Assembly: GCA_027485855.1 (NCBI GenBank)
Contig: JAIXQD010000001.1
Span: 62,001-126,000, forward strand
From: Rickettsiales bacterium
Lineage (GTDB): Bacteria; Pseudomonadota; Alphaproteobacteria; G027485855
DNA: 64,000 nt
Direction of reading: 5' to 3'
Every line of letters begins with the position of its first letter. Position 1 is the first letter of the stretch. Of the stretch, positions 9,919-17,740 are shown piece after piece. Below the pieces are notes generated by a model. That model was not told the origin of the DNA and searched no databases. It saw nothing but the letters and a program-made list of their open reading frames with translations. The translations under genes were made by a program, and so were the position numbers.

Positions 9919-10782
9919 TTAAGCCCTCATAAGGGCGTGCGCCGTTTTTGCGCAGGCCAGCCAATAATGCTGGTCTGGCTTTGATAAGCACCAAGCTGCA
10001 ACCTGCAAAGCATGCACAAATGCGAATTGCAGGAGGATATTTTGCGCAATGCCCGATCTTTCGCTCATAATTTTGCTTTGTTGGTGCATGCGCGGCTTTG
10101 TGGCAACAATTTCTGTGTGTAGTGTTGGGTTACACAAGGCGATAACATATTCATAAGCGCGTGGGCCGAATATGCCCTTCGGGTCTATGGCCAGCCAGCC
10201 ACGATTTGCCGAGAATAACAGGTTGAAGTGGTGTAAATCGCCGTGCAGCAGCATTTCTGTTGGTTTTTGCTGCTGCACAAGTGCTTGCGCCACATGGTGC
10301 CCCTCTTGAAAAAGCGGCAGCTCGCCAGATGCCACGCGCCCCTCATGCATATATTTTAGCATTTCCGTCATGCGATCGGCAAAGCGCGTATATGATTGCG
10401 GCAATGGCTTGCCCTTAATTTGCGCATGTAGTTTTTCAATAACGTCACAGATAATATGTGTGGCGTCATCATCGCGCCCGGTTAAAACCATCTGCTCTAG
10501 CGTGGGCTGCCCCTCTATCGAAACAGCTCTTTCAAGCAACTGCACGTTGCCCTCATGTCGCACCAAGCTAATGGCGCCGTTGCCATTATATATTTTGAGT
10601 ATGTCGGGCGCATTTGCTTCGTCATCTTGCGGGTCGACAATTTTAAGCATAAAGGCCGCACCATTTGCTTCAACCGGCCACAGAAAGCTTGTATGCGTTG
10701 AAAAAGCCGGCCCTGACGGCTTGAGGCCCCAAAGCGCCAGATACTGTTCAGCCATTGATTGATATTTTTCAAAATTCTGCAT
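9919..10782 (-). CDS. Aminoglycoside/hydroxyurea phosphotransferase-like kinase
   Basis: A 287-residue protein of the APH(6)/hydroxyurea phosphotransferase family. The catalytic loop MLLHGDLHHFNLL and the metal-binding AIDPKGIFGPRAYEY loop are intact. The N-terminal ATP-binding lobe includes LKIVDPQDDEANA and LVRHEGNVQLLERAV. Characterised relatives phosphorylate streptomycin or hydroxyurea, but most chromosomal members have no proven resistance role. No ribosome site is evident. Instead a TATAAT (10791-10796 on plus) ends eight bases before the ATG, suggesting a leaderless transcript. The gene ends 100 bases before the kdp operon on the same strand but probably forms its own unit. Confidence 0.82.
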   Translation of the reverse strand: MQNFEKYQSMAEQYLALWGLKPSGPAFSTHTSFLWPVEANGAAFMLKIVDPQDDEANAPDILKIYNGNGAISLVRHEGNVQLLERAVSIEGQPTLEQMVLTGRDDDATHIICDVIEKLHAQIKGKPLPQSYTRFADRMTEMLKYMHEGRVASGELPLFQEGHHVAQALVQQQKPTEMLLHGDLHHFNLLFSANRGWLAIDPKGIFGPRAYEYVIALCNPTLHTEIVATKPRMHQQSKIMSERSGIAQNILLQFAFVHALQVAAWCLSKPDQHYWLACAKTAHALMRA

Positions 10783-10870
10783 GGTGGCTTATTATATAGA
10801 TTATTGAATAAAAAGCCCATGCGCCATTATGCAACCAGCATAAATGAAAGCAAAAAACCCAAGTTTTATT

Positions 10871-11269
10871 TTATTTTTTTGCGGGGTAGCGTTCAAACTC
10901 GGGCAGTTCATTTAATGCAGACATCCACAAAAGCCGTTCAGCAGTTTGCACATGGCACCGTGGAGCTAGATCGTTCGGGTTATCTAAGGTCGCTGTTTGT
11001 ATGTCTATAATGTCTGGCAGGGTTTCTGCATTTGTGTAGAAAAGGCCGGTGCCACAATTTGCACAAAACTTTCTGCGCCCCTGCGCCGATGATTGATAGG
11101 TTTTTGTTTCGCCTTGAGTGATTGTCACCTGACCCTCAGGAAACATAGCCCAACTAACCATTGGCGCGCCAGCATGGCGGCGGCAATCGCTGCAATGACA
11201 TAGGGCATGGGTAATTGCCTGGCCTATGGCCTCATAACGCACTGCTCCACAATGACAACCACCCTTCAT
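10871..11269 (-). CDS. GFA/CENP-V family zinc protein
   Basis: A 132-residue protein of the glutathione-dependent formaldehyde-activating enzyme (GFA) fold. The cysteine set characteristic of these zinc proteins is complete: GGCHCGAVRY near the N-terminus, CHCSDCRRHAGAP near residue 25, and FCANCGTGLFY near residue 72. Family members are often annotated as carbon-sulfur lyases. Only some bind S-hydroxymethyl-glutathione, so the reaction here is unknown. The ATG has AGGAG upstream. It is transcribed divergently from the pentapeptide/OmpA gene. Confidence 0.88.
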   Translation of the reverse strand: MKGGCHCGAVRYEAIGQAITHALCHCSDCRRHAGAPMVSWAMFPEGQVTITQGETKTYQSSAQGRRKFCANCGTGLFYTNAETLPDIIDIQTATLDNPNDLAPRCHVQTAERLLWMSALNELPEFERYPAKK

Positions 11270-11315
11270 GATAAACGCTCCTGCTGTGTCTGTTGCTTAA
11301 AAAGCTTCGCACTTG

Positions 11316-11332
11316 TTATAGAGCCACTATAA
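11316..11332. promoter_or_regulatory. Inverted repeat between divergent GFA and OmpA-like genes
   Basis: TTATAG, five bases, CTATAA form a perfect 6-bp-arm inverted repeat in the 234-base space between the divergent genes starting at 11269 and 11504. Position and symmetry would suit a small dimeric regulator, but the arms are A/T-rich and resemble -10 elements, so it could equally be part of two promoters. The rest of the gap is AT-rich with no coding sequence that I can support. Confidence 0.3.
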
Positions 11333-11503
11333 ACGACTGCGTGTTTTGGTCTATATTTTTTAGAGTGCTTGTAGCTCTTTTCGGTTTAGGCACAAATTTT
11401 GGCAAAAATTTTGGGCTCTTAAAAATGTAAATTAATTATTGCTTATTGCCGCCTATGTTAGCGTCACGCTTCTTCATCGCGGCTATTTACATAGGGGTTT
11501 TTT

Positions 11504-12541
11504 ATGCAGCTTTTTATTATTATCTTCACTGCCATTTTATTTTTATCACCTGCTGTGCAAGCCCAAGATGTGTTTATTCAAGGTGGCGGTAGCACCATTC
11601 AAATGGATGAAAATGGCCTTAAAATTATCACGCCCGATGCCACAATCGTTGCGCCAGATAACGCTGCTGCCCCCCAAAAGGCTGCGCCAAAAAATGTCTA
11701 TCAACCCAACCCTGAAGCGCGGTCTTATTCTAATGCAAGCTTGGCGGGGGCCGATTTTAGCGGCAAAAATTTGCAAGGTGCCAGCTTTGTCAATACCGAT
11801 TTAAAAAATGCAAAATTTGTTGGGTCCAATTTGCAAGGCGCAACTTTTGTGAATGTTGAGCTAGACGGCGCGCAGTTTTGCAATGCTAATCTTTCAGGCG
11901 CAAGCTTCAGCAATACTGAGTTAAACGGGGCTAATCTTTCAAATGTGTTGCTGGTTGATACGTCTTTTGTAAATAGCGATGCCGAGCAGGCTTATGTTGG
12001 CGGCACAGATTTAACGGCGGCGCGCTTTACCAACAGCGATTGGGCTAACGCATATCGCACAAGCAAGCCATGCTCAGGCGCGTCTCAATCGGAAGCGCCG
12101 GCGCAGCCGCGGCCTAGTTTTGTTTCTAAAAACACCATTGAAACCGCATTACAAAAACCACGCATTGAAAATGGCAAAAAGATGCCAGCACAAATTGACC
12201 TGACAATTAATTTTGATTCTGGGTCCGATAAACTAACCGACGCAGGAAGCCGCCAAGTGGCCGAGCTTGCGCAGGCGCTGCAAACCAAAACATTGCAAGG
12301 CAACCGTATATTGTTGGAAGGCCATACAGATGATGTGGGCACCGATGCCTATAACGAAGATTTATCATATGCACGCGCCACGCGTGTTATGCGTACGCTT
12401 GTTGATAAGCACAGCGTGAATGCCACCGATTTATCGGTGAAAGGCTATGGCGAGAAAAACCCAGTGGCCAGCAATGCCGATGATTTGGGCCGCGCACAAA
12501 ACCGCCGTGTTACAGTGGTAAACCTAACGACAGGCCAATAA
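11504..12541 (+). CDS. Secreted pentapeptide-repeat protein with C-terminal OmpA domain
   Basis: A 345-residue exported protein. Residues 1-20 form a signal peptide ending in AVQAQD. Residues ~70-180 are pentapeptide repeats of the A(D/N)LxG type (for example ADFSGKNLQGASFVNTDLKN), which fold into a right-handed quadrilateral beta-helix. Residues ~225-345 are an OmpA-like peptidoglycan-binding domain with INFDSGSDKLT, LEGHTDDVGTDAYNEDLS and a terminal AQNRRVTV, including the Asp and Arg that bind diaminopimelate. It should be periplasmic or outer-membrane-associated and anchored to the wall. AGGGG precedes the ATG. The combination of a repeat rod and a wall anchor suggests a scaffold; no enzymatic site is visible. 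Confidence 0.85.
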   Translation: MQLFIIIFTAILFLSPAVQAQDVFIQGGGSTIQMDENGLKIITPDATIVAPDNAAAPQKAAPKNVYQPNPEARSYSNASLAGADFSGKNLQGASFVNTDLKNAKFVGSNLQGATFVNVELDGAQFCNANLSGASFSNTELNGANLSNVLLVDTSFVNSDAEQAYVGGTDLTAARFTNSDWANAYRTSKPCSGASQSEAPAQPRPSFVSKNTIETALQKPRIENGKKMPAQIDLTINFDSGSDKLTDAGSRQVAELAQALQTKTLQGNRILLEGHTDDVGTDAYNEDLSYARATRVMRTLVDKHSVNATDLSVKGYGEKNPVASNADDLGRAQNRRVTVVNLTTGQ

Positions 12542-12616
12542 CATAAGCTGGTAGAAAAGGCGGGGTTACTTTGGTAAATCAGGGGGATTGTGTAAAGCTT
12601 TTCGTAGTGGGGCAAA

Positions 12617-13423
12617 TCATTGCTTTTGAAGCTCGTCCATTTGCTTCATGTTGTTTTGCTTGGTCTCGTTATCAAAATTTTCTATTTTTAGGCGTATAAA
12701 ACCATTGGGATTTCTCTCGCAATGGTAGAAGTAGTGGTTCTTCTTCGACTCTTTTTCTGCGTCACGCTTCTCTTGTTCTGATGGTTTGATGTAACCAGCG
12801 TGCTTAAGCCATTTTTTGGCGTTCTGAATATACGAAATAAATAACAAAATAGTGGCAAACCAAACATACAGATTTTCAAAGTATTTTATAACCAAGGGAA
12901 CTACAATGAACCAGATAAAGAGAGACAACACAAGAAGGCTTTTTGCTCTGTGTATTTGTTTTCTTTGAGCTACTGCATCAGCTTTTATTTCTTTTTCTGT
13001 TCGAGCGGGTATGCCTTGATATACATCCTGTAGATGTTTTTTTGTTTTCAGTTGCTCTGGGAATTCTTTATCCTTCATCAAGAGCCATGATGATTTAAGC
13101 TGCCTAGTAGCAGTATCATAGAAGCCGTTTATATTATTGGATGTTTTATTCGGAGATAAACTGATTAAGCTATCAGTGTCGTCAAATGCCGATGCCATTA
13201 ACGGAACGGGATATTTTTCGGCCCAGTATTTAAATTCCGCTTCAAGCAGCTCAATAATTTTGTGGATTGGCGTGGGTGATAAGAATATTAGATTTAGTGT
13301 TGCAAGCCAATTATCGGAGCGAGGTGGAACATATTCTACGTAATATCCGTTTCGTGGCTCTTTTTGAACTTCCCAGAGTATAAAACCATTATCATCATGA
13401 TCTGGATTCATTGTCGCCATCAT
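12617..13423 (-). CDS. Hypothetical membrane protein, AT-rich
   Basis: A 268-residue protein I do not recognise. The first ~150 residues are soluble and mixed in character. Two hydrophobic segments follow (around residues 157-190: LLVLSLFIWFIVVPLVIKYF and VWFATILLFISYI), and the C-terminal ~60 residues are charged (Lys/Glu-rich) with a coiled-coil look. Base composition and codon use are clearly more AT-rich than the neighbours. It lies between the OmpA-like gene and tRNA-Ser, a common place for acquired DNA. No integrase or repeat was found nearby. Function unknown. Confidence 0.6.
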   Translation of the reverse strand: MMATMNPDHDDNGFILWEVQKEPRNGYYVEYVPPRSDNWLATLNLIFLSPTPIHKIIELLEAEFKYWAEKYPVPLMASAFDDTDSLISLSPNKTSNNINGFYDTATRQLKSSWLLMKDKEFPEQLKTKKHLQDVYQGIPARTEKEIKADAVAQRKQIHRAKSLLVLSLFIWFIVVPLVIKYFENLYVWFATILLFISYIQNAKKWLKHAGYIKPSEQEKRDAEKESKKNHYFYHCERNPNGFIRLKIENFDNETKQNNMKQMDELQKQ

Positions 13424-13481
13424 TTGTGGTCATTTATTTTGAAATGTCTCAGAAGCGTCCCGCGATGTGTTTTTAAGGTAA

Positions 13482-13571
13482 TGGCGGAAGGGGTGGGATT
13501 CGAACCCACGGTGCCCGTAAAGACACGCCGGTTTTCAAGACCGGAGCCTTAAACCACTCGACCACCCTTCC
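13482..13571 (-). tRNA. tRNA-Ser (anticodon UGA)
   Basis: A class II tRNA on the minus strand, including an encoded CCA end. Acceptor arms GGAAGGG and CCCTTCC pair fully. The anticodon stem pairs CCGGT with ACCGG around loop CTTGAAA, giving anticodon TGA. A long variable arm (CGTGTCTTTACGGGCACCG) identifies serine. The T arm is GTGGG-TTCGAAT-CCCAC. The discriminator base is G. It decodes UCA and related serine codons. Confidence 0.97.
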
Positions 13572-13765
13572 GTACCAAATACCAACTTTGCATTGCTGAG
13601 AGTTTAGGCCAAAAGCCAGCACATCTTAGGCATGCACAGAGTTACTCTTAACAATCGTAATTGCTTACCACTTTTGCTTACTATATTTCTGGTTCGTTAG
13701 CTATAGGTCTTTCAACATAAAAATAACTCTATAAAAATAACACCATATAAATAATTTTAGTGCGG

Positions 13766-14311
13766 TTATACATCTTCGCCAAAATCGCCGTCAAAATGCA
13801 CCGCATCGCTCCAGCGTCGCTCTAGCCGTCTTAGGGTTTTAACGCTGGTTTCAAAATCGGTCATGGCGCTTTTATCGCGCAGGAGGGGCTCTAGCAGCTG
13901 TTCTTCAAAAGCGCGTAATTGCTCTAAAAGCTTAAGCCCCTTGGCCGAAAGTTTTAAACGGGCGGCGCGTTTATCGCGCAGCGCCGCTTTGCGCTCGACA
14001 TATAAATTATCGACCAGGCCCTTTAAATTATAGCTGGCATTCGAGCCCAGATAATAGCCACGCTCTACTAAATCGCGCACCGAAATTTCGCTGCTGCCAA
14101 TATTATAAAGCATCATCACCTGCACGGGCGAGACATCTTCTATGCCCAGCCGGCCCAGCTCTTGTCGCAGCACATCGAGAAAGCGGCGATGCATGCGCTC
14201 GATGAGACGCGGCAGCTCTTGCCAGGCTTGCGGGTTGGCATCGGTGGGTTTGCCGCCACCAAGCCCCGGCAAAACAGATGAGGGCGCTTTGTTTTTTCCT
14301 AGAAGGGGCAT
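13766..14311 (-). CDS. MarR-family winged-helix regulator
   Basis: A 181-residue MarR-type regulator. The first ~35 residues are a flexible tail. The dimerisation helix begins at IERMHRRFLDVLRQELGRLG, and the winged helix includes EISVRDLVERGYYLGSNASY as recognition region and VERKAALRDKRAARLKLSAK as wing. The RGYYLGSNASYNLK stretch resembles the alphaproteobacterial group to which LdtR belongs, which controls cell-wall L,D-transpeptidase genes; that link is inference. It is divergent from the TadD-like gene at 14471 across a 159-base gap and could control it. Confidence 0.85.
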   Translation of the reverse strand: MPLLGKNKAPSSVLPGLGGGKPTDANPQAWQELPRLIERMHRRFLDVLRQELGRLGIEDVSPVQVMMLYNIGSSEISVRDLVERGYYLGSNASYNLKGLVDNLYVERKAALRDKRAARLKLSAKGLKLLEQLRAFEEQLLEPLLRDKSAMTDFETSVKTLRRLERRWSDAVHFDGDFGEDV

Positions 14312-14470
14312 TGCAGTCTCTTGTTTAGGGCTCTTGTTTGGGGCTTGGATATATAGACGGGGGAGGTGCTGGAAAGGGGCGAATCACTTATACTTATTTA
14401 GTTTAGCAAAAATTGGCGGCAAAATTTAGCCCCTTAATAACGCATCATTAGTTTAACCAATGGATATGCC

Positions 14471-15739
14471 ATGCCCCGTTTTATTGTGCCCCATTTTATC
14501 AAAGCATGGTGCTTTGCCATGGTTTGTTTGGTCAGTCTTTTAACGGGCTGTGCCACGGATGGCGCCGCAACCAACACGCAATCGCGGCTGCCCGCTATCG
14601 ATGAGCATAGCAGCATGGCGGTTTTGCTGCGTATTGCCGGCAGAGCCGAGCAAGCCGGCGACAATGCGGGCGCGCTGATGCTGTATCAGCAGGCGCATCA
14701 ACAGCAGCCCGATTTGCCGCAGCCCTTATTGGCTCTGGGCAAACTGTTTGCCGATAATGGTGAGTTTGACGCCGCAAAATTAGCCTATGACACAGTTTTG
14801 CAATATCATCCAGATTTGCCCGAGGCGCATTTGGGCCTTGGTGAAATGGCCTTGCAGCAAAGTGATTGGCCAGCCGCACAACAGGCCTTTGCCGCAGCTT
14901 TGGCCAAAGCGCCAGATTATACCGCAGCGCGCACTGGGCTTGGGGTGGCGCAAGATATGGCTGGCGATGCGGCAGCGGCTCAGGCAACTTATCGGGCGGG
15001 GTTAGATAATAGTAATAGCCCAGCACAACGCGCGCTGCGCAATAATTTGGGCTTGTCCTTGGCGTTGTCAGGGCAGGCGGCGGCCGCGGTAGAAATTTTG
15101 CAGCCGCTTGTTGATAGCGAGCTTGCCACACCAAAACAAAGGCAAAATTATGCTTTGGCCTTAAGTTTGGTGGGCAAAGATGACCAAGCAAAAGAAATTG
15201 CCAGTGCCGATTTATCGCCACAACAGCTGGCGCAAAACGAAGAATTTTATCGCAACTTTAAGCCTACTACTATTAAGCCCGCCACTCTTAAACCCAGCAC
15301 CCTTAAGCCCAGTACGATGAAGGCTGCTCAATTTAAGCCTGTGGTTAAAGCACCAGCTATATTGCCAGAAGAAGTAACAGAAAAAGCACCAGAGAAAATG
15401 GCCGAAAAAATAGCCGAGAAAGTTGCCCAGAAACCAGCGCCACAAAAACCAGCGTCACAAAAATTAAAGTCCAGCGTTGCAGAAAGCTCTAATGAGAGTA
15501 TCACTTATGCTATTCAGCTTGGCGCCTATGACAGCGAAGCCAATGCCAAAGCGGCTTGGCTTAAACTGCAAGCCAAAAATAAAGCCCTGAAGGATTTTAC
15601 GCCCGACATCAGCGATGTGATGGTCGCCGATAGCGCACGTATTTTATGGCGTTTAAGAGCGGGTCAATTTAACGACCGCAGCGCTGCCGAAGGCCTGTGC
15701 GCCAGAATGCAGCCCTGCCTTGTGGTGAAAAACCCTTAA
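14471..15739 (+). CDS. TadD-like TPR lipoprotein with C-terminal SPOR domain
   Basis: A 422-residue lipoprotein. The lipobox SLLTGC places the lipidated Cys at residue 27. About five tetratricopeptide repeats fill residues ~50-240 (for example LLALGKLFADNGEFDAAKLA and HLGLGEMALQQSDWPAAQQA). A low-complexity linker with repeated KPxTxKP units and EKxAEK units follows, and residues ~345-422 form a SPOR domain that binds denuded glycan (YAIQLGAYDSEANAKAAWLK). TadD proteins help assemble the Tad secretin. Location beside tadC supports that role, though it is convergent with the locus rather than in its operon. The SPOR tail could direct it to septal wall. Confidence 0.8.
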   Translation: MPRFIVPHFIKAWCFAMVCLVSLLTGCATDGAATNTQSRLPAIDEHSSMAVLLRIAGRAEQAGDNAGALMLYQQAHQQQPDLPQPLLALGKLFADNGEFDAAKLAYDTVLQYHPDLPEAHLGLGEMALQQSDWPAAQQAFAAALAKAPDYTAARTGLGVAQDMAGDAAAAQATYRAGLDNSNSPAQRALRNNLGLSLALSGQAAAAVEILQPLVDSELATPKQRQNYALALSLVGKDDQAKEIASADLSPQQLAQNEEFYRNFKPTTIKPATLKPSTLKPSTMKAAQFKPVVKAPAILPEEVTEKAPEKMAEKIAEKVAQKPAPQKPASQKLKSSVAESSNESITYAIQLGAYDSEANAKAAWLKLQAKNKALKDFTPDISDVMVADSARILWRLRAGQFNDRSAAEGLCARMQPCLVVKNP

Positions 15740-15761
15740 TACGCGGCGGTAAATTTTCTTG

Positions 15762-16748
15762 TTAATTTCCCATGCGTGCAAAAGAGTCCATCGCTTTCAA
15801 AATTGCTGGCCCCAGCAGCACAATAAACAGCGGTGGCAAAATAAATAAAATCATTGGCACGGTTAAAATAGCCGGTAGTTTTGCGGCTTTTTCTTCGGCT
15901 TTCATAATGCGCTCGTCGCGCATTTCTGCCGATAAAACGCGCAGTGCCTGCGCCAAAGGCGTGCCATATTTTTCGGTTTGAATAAGCGTGCTGGCTAGGG
16001 CTTGCACACCTTGCAGCGGCACACGCTCGGCCAAACCGCGCAGCGCCATAGAGCGCTCGGGCAAAAAGCCCAGCTCAACCGAGGTTAGGCCAATTTCTTC
16101 GGCCAGCATGGGGCTAGCGCCGCCAATTTCACGCGAGACCCTATCCAGCGCGGCATCAAGGCTGAGGCCGGCTTCAGCGCAAATCACCAAAAGGTCGAAT
16201 GCATCGGCCATGTATTTGCCTAACACTTCTTGTCGTTTTTGAATTTGGTTTTTTATATAAATGGCGGGCCCAAAAAAACCTAAAGCAAACATGCCAATAT
16301 TCGCCAACAATTTGCGATTTTCCGACATGTCGCCCATATCGCGCACATAAAATAATAAAAAGCCTAATGCACCAAAAACAAAGGGCAGGGTGAAGCGCAA
16401 TAAATAAAACAAGCCCACAGCATCACGCGAACGGAAGCCCGCTTGCATTAATTTAATGCGGGTTTCTTGCAGCGCCTCGCCTTGGCTTTTTTTAAGCCAC
16501 TCTTGAAAAGACTTAAACAAATCACTTTTCTGAATAATTTTTTTCTGGGTGAAAGTTTTTTTCTTTTCGCTGTTACGCTTCAGCATTTCAGCGCGCAACT
16601 CATCGCGGCGGGTGGCCACATTTTTAAGGCGCTTGGCGAGGCGGTCGTCATCTAAAAAAGTGCGCCACACCATAACGCAAATACCCACCGCTAAAACACT
16701 GCCGATAATCAGCAGCAGGTGATAGTTATTATGTAGCCAAAACTGCAT
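15762..16748 (-). CDS. tadC: TadC, inner-membrane platform protein of the Tad pilus
   Basis: A 328-residue GspF/T2SF-domain protein with N-terminal membrane segments, a cytoplasmic region containing YMADAFDLLVICAEAGLSLD and VELGFLPERSMALRGLAERV, and C-terminal hydrophobic helices (TVPMILFILPPLFIVLLGPA). With TadB it forms the platform on which the CpaF ATPase acts. Its start is two bases after the tadB stop. It is the last gene of the minus-strand pilus operon and converges on the TadD-like gene. Confidence 0.93.
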   Translation of the reverse strand: MQFWLHNNYHLLLIIGSVLAVGICVMVWRTFLDDDRLAKRLKNVATRRDELRAEMLKRNSEKKKTFTQKKIIQKSDLFKSFQEWLKKSQGEALQETRIKLMQAGFRSRDAVGLFYLLRFTLPFVFGALGFLLFYVRDMGDMSENRKLLANIGMFALGFFGPAIYIKNQIQKRQEVLGKYMADAFDLLVICAEAGLSLDAALDRVSREIGGASPMLAEEIGLTSVELGFLPERSMALRGLAERVPLQGVQALASTLIQTEKYGTPLAQALRVLSAEMRDERIMKAEEKAAKLPAILTVPMILFILPPLFIVLLGPAILKAMDSFARMGN

Positions 16749-16750
16749 GG

Positions 16751-17740
16751 CTAAATCTCAAACTTAATCATTTTGGCCATCACCGCAACGCCAAGACTAA
16801 TCCAAAAAAGGCCAATACCGGTCATGACCATGCCGCGCTCGTCGGTGATGAGCGTCATCACATAAGGGCGATTGACCATAAATAAAATGGTAAACATCAC
16901 AAAGGGCAGCGAGCCAATAATGCTGGCGCTGGCTTTGGCTTCGGCCGACATCGCCCGAATTTTAAGGCGCAATTGCCGGCGGCGGCGCAGCACTTCACCA
17001 AGATTGCCTAAAGTTTCGGCAAGGTTGCCGCCCGTCTCGCGTTGAATGGCCATCGCAATAATCAGAAAACGAAATTCGGGCGTATCGATACGGCGGGCGA
17101 CTTCCCACATGCTGTCTTCAAGGCTGCGACCCATGCGCACACTATCGCTGATGCGACGAAACTCAAGGCCGGTGGGCCCTCTCATTTCTCGGCCAACGGC
17201 ATTGATAGACTCGGTAATAGGCAGGCCCGAGCGCAAGCCACGGCACAGTGTGTCAATCGCATCGGGGAAGTATTTTACAAACTCATTGACGCGCCTATTG
17301 CCCAAATAGCCAATAAACATATGGGGTAAATAAGCGCCGCCCACGAGGCCCAACAGCCAGGGCAAAGCACCTGGCAGCGCAAAAGATTTTGCCATTAAAA
17401 TACACAGCATCAGGGCCATGAGGCTCATGAGCGCGTAATGGGCAATGCTAAAATTGCGCCCGGTGCGCTCGAGCCTTTGCCGAATTTTATCGGGGTTGGG
17501 GAGCAGCTTGTTGAGAATCTGACTAAGGCCGGGCAGTGAGTTATCAACATTAATGCGGCGCACGGCTTTTAGCTCGTCGGCTTTTTTTTGCTTGGCTTTG
17601 TTGAGCTTAACCTCGGTTTCGGGCAGCACGCGCTCGAGGCGGCGTTGCAACTTATCGTTTTCATCATCGCCGATAAAAGCATAAATCAGCAGCAGTAAAA
17701 CAACTGCGCCGCCAATCATATAGAGGGTCATATCGCTCAT
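16751..17740 (-). CDS. tadB: TadB, inner-membrane platform protein of the Tad pilus
   Basis: A 329-residue T2SF-domain protein with an N-terminal membrane helix, a pair of helices near residues 100-140, the cytoplasmic YFPDAIDTLCRGLRSGLPIT and QRETGGNLAETLGNLGEVLR segments typical of TadB, and C-terminal helices. Paired with TadC it forms the platform for Flp pilus extension. The start overlaps the cpaF stop by four bases. Confidence 0.94.
   Translation of the reverse strand: MSDMTLYMIGGAVVLLLLIYAFIGDDENDKLQRRLERVLPETEVKLNKAKQKKADELKAVRRINVDNSLPGLSQILNKLLPNPDKIRQRLERTGRNFSIAHYALMSLMALMLCILMAKSFALPGALPWLLGLVGGAYLPHMFIGYLGNRRVNEFVKYFPDAIDTLCRGLRSGLPITESINAVGREMRGPTGLEFRRISDSVRMGRSLEDSMWEVARRIDTPEFRFLIIAMAIQRETGGNLAETLGNLGEVLRRRRQLRLKIRAMSAEAKASASIIGSLPFVMFTILFMVNRPYVMTLITDERGMVMTGIGLFWISLGVAVMAKMIKFEI

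Noticed and set aside
9919..10782. Phosphotransferase as an acquired antibiotic-resistance gene
   Set aside because: Composition matches the neighbours and no mobile element is nearby; chromosomal members of this family usually have no proven resistance role.
14595..15221. 208-codon minus-strand frame opposite the TadD-like gene
   Set aside because: Antisense to a gene with clear lipobox, TPR and SPOR motifs; Arg/Pro/His-rich translation typical of a shadow frame.
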